The notes under the pieces are model-generated. The model ran no database searches. It saw only the letters and a list, made by a program, of their open reading frames with translations, and was not told the origin of the DNA. From assembly GCA_002436065.1 (NCBI GenBank), contig DIXP01000092.1, positions 1 to 64,000 on the forward strand: a stretch of DNA of 64,000 bases. The letters are read 5' to 3'. Below are positions 27,802 to 36,307 of this stretch, one piece after another. The DNA comes from Chloroflexi bacterium UBA6077 (GTDB lineage: Bacteria > Chloroflexota > UBA6077). The translations under genes and the position numbers were made by a program. How positions within the stretch are numbered: position 1 is the first letter of the stretch; the number at the start of each line of letters is the position of its first letter.

Positions 27802-27921
27802 CAACCAGTCACACGAATCTGGTCGAGTTGAGCGGTGAGTCTTGCAGTCGGTCACCGAGGGGCATTCACCTTTGTCTGCCGAGTATGAGGCAGTACTTCA
27901 AGTCGAGGGAATGGTATCAAC

Positions 27922-28725
27922 ATGGCGACTAGTTCAACTCAGCGGCCCGGGGTGCACTACATTACCCTGCGAGACGCTGCCTCGGACGCTATCCGGGGGC
28001 TCATCGCCGACGGCACCCTGCAGCCAGGCGTTCGGATATTCGAGGAAGAGCTGGCTGAGCGGCTTGGGGTCAGCCGTGGGCCGATTCGGGAAGCGCTTCG
28101 CCGTTTCGAGGAGCAGGGTGTGGTTGTCACCTATCCCAATCGAGGGAGCTTCGTGGTCGAACTCACTTTGATGGAGATCGAGCAGCTTTACGAGCTGCGC
28201 TCCGTGTTGGAGAGGATGGCGGTTCGAGCCGCGGCGAGTAGCGGCTCCCGGGAGGTTACGCGCGCACTCTCTCGGTGTCTGACTCAGATGCGCCGTGCGA
28301 CAGAGGCGAGGGATCTAAGGCGCATTTCGGAAACCGACCTTGCGCTCCATCAGTCTCTCTGGGAGGCTACGGGTAATCGCTTCCTCATACAGACGATGAC
28401 GGGTCTCGCCGCTCACCTGCAGTTGCTGATGTCCGTCCAGAACCGTGCATACAAGGACATCGGAGACAACCTGCGGGACCACGAGGAGCTGTATCAGGCG
28501 ATCCGCCAGGGCGATGCCGATGCGGCGGTGAAAGTCATGACCCGGCACCTGGCGGAGGCTAGGCGGATGATTATCGAGGCTGTCGAAGCGACGGGTTCGC
28601 TCGTCTCTTCCCCCGATCAAAGGCGGCGTAGAGCAGGCAGGGAAGGGCTGGCTCCATCAGCGCTCACCTCTCGTGGCCCTGGTGTGGACAAAGTAGGGGC
28701 AGTTGACGCGCAAATCCCCGGTTAA
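27922..28725 (+). CDS. GntR-family transcriptional regulator, FCD (FadR-like) subgroup
   Basis: This 267-aa regulator has an N-terminal winged helix (residues about 14-80: LRDAASDAIRGLIADGTLQPG..RLGVSRGPIREALRRFEEQGVV) and an all-helical FCD ligand domain (about 90-225) with the Asp/His metal-site pattern (ETDLALHQSLWEATGN, HLQLLM, DHEELYQAI, MTRHL). FCD members typically sense organic acids. It is divergent from the aminotransferase gene and probably controls it and the cyclodeaminase-hyuAB genes beyond. The last 40 residues are low in structure. Confidence 0.94.
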   Translation: MATSSTQRPGVHYITLRDAASDAIRGLIADGTLQPGVRIFEEELAERLGVSRGPIREALRRFEEQGVVVTYPNRGSFVVELTLMEIEQLYELRSVLERMAVRAAASSGSREVTRALSRCLTQMRRATEARDLRRISETDLALHQSLWEATGNRFLIQTMTGLAAHLQLLMSVQNRAYKDIGDNLRDHEELYQAIRQGDADAAVKVMTRHLAEARRMIIEAVEATGSLVSSPDQRRRRAGREGLAPSALTSRGPGVDKVGAVDAQIPG

Positions 28726-28867
28726 CGTTCCGGCGATGCTCTGGCCTCGATTCGAGTCCGTTTATGAGCGAGCCGTTTTGGGCTACAATGCCCATAGAGG
28801 GCATGTTCTAGGCAGTCTGCTGGAAGCTAACTACTGATAGCTGATCGCTCGAAAAGGGGAGAAAGAT

Positions 28868-30175
28868 ATGAGAGTCAAGCTGGCGTACGGAAAGGAAGGG
28901 CTGGAGGTTGACCTGCCCGACGAAGGGGTGAGCGTCATCAAGCCCCACTACATACCGGGTCTGGCCGACGAGCAGGCTGCTATCCGAGAGTCGCTGAGGT
29001 CCCCCATCGGGTCGCCGCCGCTGTCGGAGTTGGTGAAGCCCCACCACACCGTCGCCATCACCTTCCCGGACGTGACGCGGCCCTGCCCCACCAACAGGAT
29101 GCTTCCCGCGATCCTCGAGGAGCTGAGCGCCGTGCCCAGGGAGCAGGTCGTCCTGGTGAGCGGCACCGGAATGCACCGCCCCAACACCGAAGAGGAGTTG
29201 CGCCGCATCGTCGGCGACTCGGTGTACGAGAGCTACCGGGTGATCAACCATAACGCCTTCGACAAGGGCACCCTCGCCTACGCCGGCAAGACCAAGCGAG
29301 GCGCTGAGCTGTGGTTCAACGCCGAGTTCCTGAAGGCCGACATCAAGATAATGGTGGGCTTCATCGAGCCTCACATGTTCGCCGGCTTCTCCGGTGGCGC
29401 TAAGGCGATACTTCCGGGCATTGCATCCGAGGAAACGGTGCTCCGGAACCATGACGCCGAGATGATCGGGGACCCGCGCTCCATCTTTGGGGTCACAAAG
29501 GGCAACCCAATCTTCACGGAGATGCGGGAGGCCGCACTCATGGCCAACCCCACCTTCCTGTGCAACGTCACGCTGAACCGGGACAAGCAGATCACCGGCA
29601 CCTACTTCGGCAGTCTGTTGGCCGCGCACGACGCGGGGATTGATTTCGCCCGCCGCACGGCCATGCGACCGGTGCCGAAGCCCTTCGATATAGTGGTCAC
29701 GACCAACAGCGGCTACCCCCTGGACCTCAACCTGTACCAGGCGATCAAGGGGGCCTCGGCTGCTAACCTGATCGTCAAGCAGGGAGGCGCCATCATCTCC
29801 GCCGCAGAGTGCCGTGACGGCATTCCCGAGCATGGCAACTACCGAAAGATCCTCCATACGCGCTCCAACATGGAGGAGCTGATGAAGATGATCTGCGAGC
29901 CAGGCTTCCTGCTCTTCGACCAGTGGGAGGTGCAGATCCAGGCCGCCATCCAGCGCCGGGCGGAGTTCTACCTCTATTCCACCATCCCCGACCGGGAGGT
30001 CGAGATGGCCCACGTCCAGCCGGTCCACGACATCGGGGCAAAGGTGCGGGAGTTGAAGGCGAGGTTCGGGCCGCAGGCTACCATCGCCGTCCTGCCCCAG
30101 GGGCCCTTCACCATCCCCTACGTGGAGGACGACGCCGGCAAAGCCTTCGAGACGATGGCCACCAAGGGAGCATAA
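28868..30175 (+). CDS. larA: LarA-type nickel-pincer racemase (lactate racemase family)
   Basis: This 435-aa protein belongs to the LarA family of 2-hydroxyacid racemases/epimerases that use a nickel pincer nucleotide. FPDVTRP (67-72) and SGTGMHRP open the family signature. The residues known from Lactobacillus plantarum LarA all occur at a constant offset of 5: His103, His169, Lys179 (cofactor attachment, SGGAKAILPG) and His195 (nickel ligand). GGGGAG precedes the ATG. No larB, larC or larE is in the window, so the cofactor must be made elsewhere. Many LarA homologues act on acids other than lactate. Confidence 0.9.
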   Translation: MRVKLAYGKEGLEVDLPDEGVSVIKPHYIPGLADEQAAIRESLRSPIGSPPLSELVKPHHTVAITFPDVTRPCPTNRMLPAILEELSAVPREQVVLVSGTGMHRPNTEEELRRIVGDSVYESYRVINHNAFDKGTLAYAGKTKRGAELWFNAEFLKADIKIMVGFIEPHMFAGFSGGAKAILPGIASEETVLRNHDAEMIGDPRSIFGVTKGNPIFTEMREAALMANPTFLCNVTLNRDKQITGTYFGSLLAAHDAGIDFARRTAMRPVPKPFDIVVTTNSGYPLDLNLYQAIKGASAANLIVKQGGAIISAAECRDGIPEHGNYRKILHTRSNMEELMKMICEPGFLLFDQWEVQIQAAIQRRAEFYLYSTIPDREVEMAHVQPVHDIGAKVRELKARFGPQATIAVLPQGPFTIPYVEDDAGKAFETMATKGA

Positions 30176-30210
30176 TCAGTACTCGATCTACGGGTACGCG
30201 GAGGTGAATC

Positions 30211-31197
30211 GTGGTGCTAATGCTATCCAGGAGCGACATCAAGGGGCTCATCACCATGCCCGAGGCCGTGGAGGCCCTCAGACGGGCTTTTGAGGAGTTC
30301 TCCCTGGGCGAGGCGGCCATGCCGGTGCGCAGCGTGATCCTGGCACCGCAGTACGACGGCTGGTTCGGGGTCATGCCGGCCTACCTCTTCGGCAGTGGGG
30401 CGATGGGGCTCAAATCCGTGACGGTGTACAAGCAGAACTCCAGCAAGGGGATGCCGGCTGTGCTTGGGGTAATGCTGTTGCTGGACCCTACCACGGGCGC
30501 CCCCATCTCCGTCATGGAGGGAGGGTATCTCACCGGGGTGCGGACTGCGGCGGCCTCCGGCGTGGCCACGAGCCTCCTGGCGAGGGCCGATGCCAGCGAG
30601 TTGGCATTGTTGGGTGCCGGAGCGCAGGGCCGACACCACCTTGTTGCGATGGAGACGGTCCGGCCTATCCGGAAGGTGAGGGTGTTCGACGCCCTGCCGG
30701 AGAACGCCGAGCGGTTCCGCCAGGAGATGCAGCCGACGACCTCCGCTATCATCGAGGTGGCGGGCTCTCCTGAGGCGGCGATCCGAGAGGCGGACGTGGT
30801 GGTGGCCACCAGCACCTCCAGGACCCCCATCATCGAGTATCCCTGGCTAAAGCCCGGCGCCCATATCAACGGCGTGGGGTCCCATGCCCCCGATGTACGA
30901 GAGATCGCCGGCGAGGTGATCGCCAGGGCAAGGGTGGTGGTGGACTCCCGCGAGGCGGCCTTGCAGGAGGCCGGCGATCTGCTGATCCCCATCGCGGATG
31001 GCCTGGTGTCGGCCGAGCAGCTCTCCGACGAGCTGGGCGAGGTGATAGCGCTGAAGAAGCCAGGGCGCATCTCCCCCGACCAGATCACCGTCTACAAGTC
31101 CGTCGGCATAGCCATCCAGGACATGGCCGTGGCCAAACTGGTCTACCAGAAGGCCGTCGGTGCGGGGGTGGGGACCGAAGTGGACCTGATGTCCTGA
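30211..31197 (+). CDS. Ornithine cyclodeaminase/mu-crystallin family protein (copy 2)
   Basis: This 328-aa NAD(P)-dependent enzyme has ELALLGAGAQGRHHLVAM as Rossmann motif and MEGGYLTGVRTAAASGVATSLLA in the substrate region. A GGAGGTG site sets the GTG start at 30211. It lies 35 nt after larA, so both should be one transcript; a racemase followed by a dehydrogenase/ketimine reductase could feed both stereoisomers of one acid into catabolism. The family covers cyclodeaminase, alanine dehydrogenase and ketimine reductase activities, and I cannot choose among them. Confidence 0.92.
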   Translation: MVLMLSRSDIKGLITMPEAVEALRRAFEEFSLGEAAMPVRSVILAPQYDGWFGVMPAYLFGSGAMGLKSVTVYKQNSSKGMPAVLGVMLLLDPTTGAPISVMEGGYLTGVRTAAASGVATSLLARADASELALLGAGAQGRHHLVAMETVRPIRKVRVFDALPENAERFRQEMQPTTSAIIEVAGSPEAAIREADVVVATSTSRTPIIEYPWLKPGAHINGVGSHAPDVREIAGEVIARARVVVDSREAALQEAGDLLIPIADGLVSAEQLSDELGEVIALKKPGRISPDQITVYKSVGIAIQDMAVAKLVYQKAVGAGVGTEVDLMS

Positions 31198-31345
31198 GGT
31201 TAGAGAGAGGAAGGCGGGATTTACTCAAGCAGGGGAGCAGCAGCGCTGCCCCCTAGCTCGGTTTATGGTGCAGCCTGCTTCGAAAATCTTCCTGATTAGG
31301 GATCAGTTGCCCGTCCATCTCGACGTGGGGAACGACTTCGGCTTC

Positions 31346-31909
31346 CTACCCGATCAGCTTGGCCTGCATCAGCGAATCGTAGGCGGATTCGACAATTGAT
31401 CTAGCGAATCTCTCCTTTTTGACTTCCTCAAATCGTCTTATGACTTGTTCCTTGCCCGGATGTGGCATGCCACTGGCCTTGAATTTTCTGTCAATGAAGT
31501 GTAGGGTAGACAGAAGTTCCAGCGTCTGTGGGTCTAGCTTTCCGAACGCGCTAGCGACCGGCGCAACCAACGGACGGAACCTCTCGACCATTGCCTTATG
31601 CCCATTGATCAGGGCATAAGCGTTAGGACCCAACTGGAAATTGGAGTACTTGCTCCGTTGCGGACTAATATCCTTCAGAGCTTCAACTGCTAGCAGCATG
31701 TCGATCTCCGAGGCTAGTTCCTCCGAATAGGGCCCATAGTGAAGAATCTGGTATCGGCAGCTCAAGGGAACTCCGAGGGACTGGGCAAAATAACAGATCT
31801 TCTGAATTGCGGTGCGTCCCAGGTAGTTCTGATTGACCTTCTGAAACTCCTCTACCACTAGAGTTATGAGTGCTTGGTTAGCAGTGCTGGTCGCCAATTC
31901 CTCAATCAC
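31346..31909 (-). CDS. YwgA-like protein (DUF4065/Panacea-related)
   Basis: The 187-aa product resembles the YwgA group: RTAIQKICYFAQSLGVPL followed by the HYGPYSEEL motif, a pattern shared with the phage-associated Panacea/SocA-like fold. I chose the GTG at 31909, 7 nt after a GAGGAGG site that begins right after the HD gene stop; the frame stays open to 31969. In Bacillus, ywgA likewise sits next to an HD phosphohydrolase gene (ywfO). Panacea-type proteins often act as antitoxins or adaptors, so a toxin-antitoxin or defence role for this pair is possible but unproven. The gene is visibly more AT-rich than its surroundings. Confidence 0.75.
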   Translation of the reverse strand: MIEELATSTANQALITLVVEEFQKVNQNYLGRTAIQKICYFAQSLGVPLSCRYQILHYGPYSEELASEIDMLLAVEALKDISPQRSKYSNFQLGPNAYALINGHKAMVERFRPLVAPVASAFGKLDPQTLELLSTLHFIDRKFKASGMPHPGKEQVIRRFEEVKKERFARSIVESAYDSLMQAKLIG

Positions 31910-31928
31910 TTGCTCCTCCTCACAGTCC

Positions 31929-33278
31929 CTAGTTGACAAGCTCGGCGGCTCGCTTTTCCACGCACCCACGCTCTCCTAGGTTCTTGAAGTAGGCGTAAAT
32001 TCTCACCACCCTAAACTTCTTAGGGATCTTCTGAATTATCTTGCTTCGCTCAGACACCGATGTCTGTACTCCTGACCGGCTGACTAGAAACAGTTCGTCA
32101 CCCATGTCGAGGTCGCCCTCTACGAAGAGCTTGTGCACCGACCCTTCCATTGAGTCGAACAGGAACTCGACATCCGGGAACTCTCTCTTCAACTGGGATA
32201 CAGCTTTCCTAGTCCGGACAACATCCTTTGCATCTGCATGCTCGCCAAGCTCCAGTACCCTCTTCGGATGCTGGCGTCTGACTATCTCCCTGGCCCAACG
32301 GGATCGTTTGCTGCTGTCATCTGTCTTTGAATCCTGTTGCATGGTGGCAAACAGGGCGATGTCGTCATACTCTAGTACCTTCTCGATCGGGTCAAAGTTG
32401 TTGGCCCCCCATTCCTGAAGCCAATACTTGAGCAGCAGGTCATATGCCCTTCTAGTCCGGTGCCCGTAGACCTGCGTAGTCATGTAGTATCTGGCTAGGA
32501 TCAGTGCCTCAAATGAATGCAGGCCGCCCTCATCTATGCCTATGGCAAGTGAATCTGTGTCCTCACTGTCGTGGACGACCAGCGAACTGATGAGCCGATG
32601 GTGGTCATACCTCCCGTAGTCAACACCGCAGTGTAAAGAGTCCCGCAGCAAGTAGTCCATCCGATCCAGATCGAGTTCTCCAGAGATGAGTCTGGTCAGC
32701 ACCAGCAGTTGTGGAGGGATCCGCTCCCCATGACGGAAGGTGACTCGCAGGAGATTTGACACCCCAGGGAAGAACTTGTCGTCCAGGATTGATCCTAAAG
32801 GACCGTCGGACGAGAGTATCCAAGCCGTCAGATCCTCATGGTTGAGTTGGGTGCCACCCTTGTCCTTTGGGAAGATCACTTCGCCTGCGTGAGAGAACGG
32901 AGGCTGTCCCACATCGTGAAGTAGACCCATCAGGCGAACCAATTGGCGCGCTTTGGTTAGAGGGCGATCACTCAATTCGGGGAGGCTCTTGAAGTTCTCC
33001 TCTAATCGGTCGGTGTGTCGCAAAAGAAGGGTATCGAAAGCCTGACCTGCAAGCTCCATTACTCCCAGGGAGTGCTCAAAGCGGCTATGCATCGCACCAG
33101 GGTAGACGTAGTTGGTAAACGCTAACTGACGTACGTTTCTTAGCCGCTGGAAGACCTCGTGATTGATTACATCCTGCTCTGGACGAGAGTAGAAGATGAA
33201 ACCATGGACTGGACAGCGTACCCGTTCTGTTGGCTCATGTTCCCTACTAAGAAAGCACCCGCTGTTCCAGGTTGACAT
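31929..33278 (-). CDS. HD-domain phosphohydrolase (dGTPase/YwfO-like)
   Basis: This 449-aa protein has an HD hydrolase core near its N-terminus: FQRLRNVRQLAFTNYVYPGAMHSRFEHSLGVMELA, then LLHDVGQPPFSHAGE with His121-Asp122 as the metal pair, and a later SGELDLDRMDYLLRDSLHCGVDYGRYD. This is the pattern of dNTP triphosphohydrolases and YwfO. I chose the ATG at 33278, which follows AGGAGGT by 10 nt. The C-terminal 150 residues are not recognisable. It is directly upstream of the YwgA-like gene in an AT-richer two-gene operon, consistent with acquisition by transfer. Confidence 0.88.
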   Translation of the reverse strand: MSTWNSGCFLSREHEPTERVRCPVHGFIFYSRPEQDVINHEVFQRLRNVRQLAFTNYVYPGAMHSRFEHSLGVMELAGQAFDTLLLRHTDRLEENFKSLPELSDRPLTKARQLVRLMGLLHDVGQPPFSHAGEVIFPKDKGGTQLNHEDLTAWILSSDGPLGSILDDKFFPGVSNLLRVTFRHGERIPPQLLVLTRLISGELDLDRMDYLLRDSLHCGVDYGRYDHHRLISSLVVHDSEDTDSLAIGIDEGGLHSFEALILARYYMTTQVYGHRTRRAYDLLLKYWLQEWGANNFDPIEKVLEYDDIALFATMQQDSKTDDSSKRSRWAREIVRRQHPKRVLELGEHADAKDVVRTRKAVSQLKREFPDVEFLFDSMEGSVHKLFVEGDLDMGDELFLVSRSGVQTSVSERSKIIQKIPKKFRVVRIYAYFKNLGERGCVEKRAAELVN

Positions 33279-33666
33279 CGATGAAGGACCTCCTCTTTGT
33301 CTAGAGGCGAACATAGTATACGGCATCTTTCTCGGGAACTGGAGGCCAGCACAGCCTCCTAGGTAGTGCGATCAGGCGCCTGTCCAATGGCCGCTCATGC
33401 ATCTCGAAGCCACCTGGATCATAGTAGCAGAAGCATCCAAATAGAACAAGAGTTCTGGTAAATTACTCTGGCCTGCTCGGATCGTAGTCTCTTCTTTACT
33501 TGCTCCTCTTAAAAAGCGTGTGACAAACCTGCTTAACTGAGACTTGGTCATAATTCCCTCAAGACGTGGCCTTGCATCTGGGGTATCACCTCATGGTTAC
33601 TGCCACAGCGATATCGACCGAGCCGGATTTGGCCTAGCGCTAGGCCAAATCCGGCTCGGGTCTCCC
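33279..33666. other. AT-rich intergenic stretch without a gene
   Basis: Apart from the HD gene ribosome site at the left and the palindrome at 33618-33659 on the right, nothing is recognisable. A TATACT on the minus strand (33320-33315) might be the -10 of the HD-YwgA operon, without a convincing -35. Confidence 0.4.
33618..33659. terminator. Perfect loop-less 42-bp palindrome after the first prpF stop
   Basis: Two exact 21-nt arms meet without a loop at 33638/33639, 7 nt beyond the prpF stop codon on its strand. No U-run follows. It marks the likely 3' end of the long minus-strand catabolic cluster. Confidence 0.75.
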
Positions 33667-34830
33667 TTAACTAGTGGGAGCTCTGGACATACCCAGCCCC
33701 TCCATCAGCAGCCGGGCTGTCCGTCCCACCACGGCGCGCTCAACCTTGAAACCGCCTTCGTGGGAGATGGCCGCTTCGACGGACATGGTGCCGCCGGGGT
33801 GGCCGATTCTCACCTCTCGGGCCTTCCCTTCCGGTGGCGGACCGCCGCGCACCTGCTCCGAGACTATCGTCCCGGGGATGACAGAGGCAATAGCGGTTCC
33901 TGTGGACCCTGTGGTCTGGTAGGCCTTGGAGAAGGCCCATCGGTTGAAGCAGCGCGCGAAGAGGTCGGTGGATTCACCCTCCACCGGCTCCCCATTCACT
34001 GTGGCGTAGTCACGCGGGGTTCCGAGAATGAACAGCGTGGGGTTGAGCTTGACACGCATCGTCTCTTCCAGGTTCTCCCGGGTGGCCAGGCCGAACTCCA
34101 GGGCTACCACGGCCCGGATCGCCTCCATCCTCTCCAGCACGGCCCGGTCGGCCTGCACGGCCTCAAGGCTTGCGGTGTGGTCCAGCCCCACATCACTTGC
34201 CCGGACGAAGACGCAGAAGTTCGCCATGTCCACGATGCTCAGCTCCAGCCTGCCCAACCCCGGCACGTCGAAGACGTCCCTTGCCGAGCCCGTGGGGAGT
34301 AGGCCGCGCTTGAGTATGCAGCCCGCGAAGTCCTGGAAGTCCAGTTCGATCTTGGCCCCGGTACCCGGCACGCCGCCGATCTTGAACTCCCCTTCGGTTG
34401 CCGGCCCTCCGTCCGCCACAGGCACTCGGGCCAGCAGCCTGTTGCCGGTGTTCACCACGTGGATGGCCACGTCGGCGAAGGGTTCTGTGGGTTGCGCATA
34501 ACCCTTGTGCACCGCGTAGAGCGCCGCACCGGAGGAGAGGTTGCCGCAGTTGCTGGTCCAGTCGATCCGGGGCAGCAGGGTGTTCACCTGCCCGAAGTCG
34601 TAGTCGATGTCGCAGTCCGGCCTTGTTGGAGGACCCATTATGGCAGTCTTGCTCGTGAGCTTGTCGGCTCCGCCCAATCCGTCGATCTGGCGCTTGTCGG
34701 GACTTCCAAACAGCGCGAGAATGATGCGGTCGCGCTCGGGGCCAGGTAGGGGAAGCTCACTCCTCTCGATGTATACCCCTTTGCTGGTGCCACCGCGGAT
34801 GATGCAGCATTTGATCGGCTTCTGTGCCAT
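33667..34830 (-). CDS. PrpF-family isomerase (methylaconitate/methylitaconate type), copy 1
   Basis: This 387-aa enzyme belongs to the PrpF/DUF453 family, which shifts double bonds in aconitate-, itaconate- or oxalomesaconate-like acids. Family marks are CIIRGGTSKGVYIER, DGLGGADKLTSKTAIMGPP with Lys61, and TSNCGNLSSGA with Cys95, the proton-transfer candidates, then GGVPGTGAKIELDF and RPTARLLM-like VGRTARLLMEG at the end. It is a close paralogue of the gene at 36308, with an MFS carrier between them. Aconitase-like and HMG-CoA lyase-like genes upstream point to branched dicarboxylate metabolism; the precise substrate is open. Confidence 0.93.
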   Translation of the reverse strand: MAQKPIKCCIIRGGTSKGVYIERSELPLPGPERDRIILALFGSPDKRQIDGLGGADKLTSKTAIMGPPTRPDCDIDYDFGQVNTLLPRIDWTSNCGNLSSGAALYAVHKGYAQPTEPFADVAIHVVNTGNRLLARVPVADGGPATEGEFKIGGVPGTGAKIELDFQDFAGCILKRGLLPTGSARDVFDVPGLGRLELSIVDMANFCVFVRASDVGLDHTASLEAVQADRAVLERMEAIRAVVALEFGLATRENLEETMRVKLNPTLFILGTPRDYATVNGEPVEGESTDLFARCFNRWAFSKAYQTTGSTGTAIASVIPGTIVSEQVRGGPPPEGKAREVRIGHPGGTMSVEAAISHEGGFKVERAVVGRTARLLMEGLGMSRAPTS

Positions 34831-34861
34831 TGTCTCTCTCCTGTTTAGAGTGGGCCCCGCC

Positions 34862-36115
34862 CTAAGCAGTTGGCTCCGATGTTGTTGCCAGTTTGCGATT
34901 GGGGAGGAATGCGATGACGGTGAGCACCCCTACCATCACAACCACGCCTCCGGCTAGCAGGGCGGCAGAGAAGCCAAAGGCGTCCACGACCAGGCCGAGC
35001 AGGATCGGCCCCACAAGCATCCCGAGGTCGCCAACGAAGCGATATAACCCGATGCCCCGGCCCACGTACTCCTCGGGCAGCAGGTCGGCCACCAGACCCG
35101 ACTGCATGCTGTTGGCCATGACCCCCATGGATACCAGCAGGGTCGCCAGGATGAAGAACAGCTGGTTCTGCCCCAGGAAGAGGGTCAGGTTGCCCAGGCA
35201 AAGGGTGAGCAAGCCGGGGATCAGGAACGGCTTGCGCCCGATGCGGTCGGCCAGCCTGCCGCAGGGCAGGGCAATCGCCATCGTCAACAGGGATCCGGCG
35301 GTGAGGATGACGCCGATGGTCCCTGAGTTCATCGATAGCACCATGCCGCCGTAAAGGGGCAGTAGTGATTGCCGCATCGCCTGTCGGTTGAAGAAGTTGA
35401 CGAAAGTGCTCCAGTAGACCACCACCAAAGCGGACCAGTTGGTCTTGCCGCTGGGCTGCCCCTGGGCCCTGGCGTGGACCTCGTGCCGGCCGTGTCCGGC
35501 CCTGCTGGCCCCTGGTCGGCGGCTGGTTGCCACTTTAGAGGTCACGAACAGGTTGATCGGCAGCGACGCCAAGGGTGTGACCGCGCAGAAGAGAAAGGCC
35601 GCTCGCCAATCGAAGACGGTCGCCAGGGATCCTCCGATTAGGGGACTGATAGCCTGTGAGAACAGCAGCACGGTGGTGTAGTAGGCAAGGATCTCTCCCC
35701 TCCGTTGAGGCCCTGCTACGTCCACCAGCAGCACTATGGCAACTGTCGACATCAGCGCGCAGCCAATGCCCATGACGATGCGGAACAGCACAAGTTGGGG
35801 CAGAGAGGCCGAGAAACCTGCCGCGGCCGATGCCATCCCTGTGAGTAGGATGCCCACGGCAAACAGGCGTGTGACGCTGTAGCGATCCGCGAGGTATCCC
35901 GCCGGGATGTCCATGAGGAGGCGTCCGAGCGCGAAGCCCGAGGCCACTAATCCCACCTCCGCAGCCGTCGATTCGAAGTTGTCCCTGATCTGCGGTATGA
36001 GGGGAGATACGATGGTGTTTCCCAGGTTGGCGATGGCGACGGTGGCCATCAGCGCTATGATCGCGGTGGAAAGCCGTTGGGGTGTGGGTGGGTCTTCCTG
36101 ATCCTGTTGCTGCAA
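34862..36115 (-). CDS. Major facilitator superfamily transporter
   Basis: This 417-aa membrane protein has about 12 hydrophobic helices in two halves. The MFS loop 2-3 motif appears as GRLLMDIPAGYLADRYSVTR and is echoed in the second half as GRLADRIGRKPF. A hydrophilic central loop (SRRPGASRAGHGRHEVHARAQGQPSGK) separates the halves. TTG at 36115 is the start, behind GAGGAG. It lies between the two prpF copies and ends 31 nt before the first, so it probably carries the same acid or a pathway product across the membrane. Confidence 0.92.
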   Translation of the reverse strand: MQQQDQEDPPTPQRLSTAIIALMATVAIANLGNTIVSPLIPQIRDNFESTAAEVGLVASGFALGRLLMDIPAGYLADRYSVTRLFAVGILLTGMASAAAGFSASLPQLVLFRIVMGIGCALMSTVAIVLLVDVAGPQRRGEILAYYTTVLLFSQAISPLIGGSLATVFDWRAAFLFCAVTPLASLPINLFVTSKVATSRRPGASRAGHGRHEVHARAQGQPSGKTNWSALVVVYWSTFVNFFNRQAMRQSLLPLYGGMVLSMNSGTIGVILTAGSLLTMAIALPCGRLADRIGRKPFLIPGLLTLCLGNLTLFLGQNQLFFILATLLVSMGVMANSMQSGLVADLLPEEYVGRGIGLYRFVGDLGMLVGPILLGLVVDAFGFSAALLAGGVVVMVGVLTVIAFLPNRKLATTSEPTA

Positions 36116-36237
36116 TACCTACTGCTCCTCGTGAATACGATGACGTACAGGTGCCGGTAGGATGCCACGTTCCGACCGCGCTCTATTGCCTGTGTCCCAA
36201 CAATATCATGTAATTGGGCTTCGTACCACCGATGCGA

Positions 36238-36284
36238 GGAGCGCGGGCGCCCCGCTGTAAGGCCGAGCGGGGCGCCCGCGCTCC
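36238..36284. repeat. GCGGGCGCC hairpin between prpF copy 2 and the MFS gene
   Basis: Exact 19-nt arms (36238-36256 and 36266-36284) surround a 9-nt loop. The arm GGAGCGCGGGCGCC resembles the two palindromes that enclose element B2 near 12.1-12.3 kb, so this may be a dispersed family member rather than a plain terminator. Confidence 0.7.
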
Positions 36285-36307
36285 AACGGGCGACTTGGGC
36301 CAGATTA

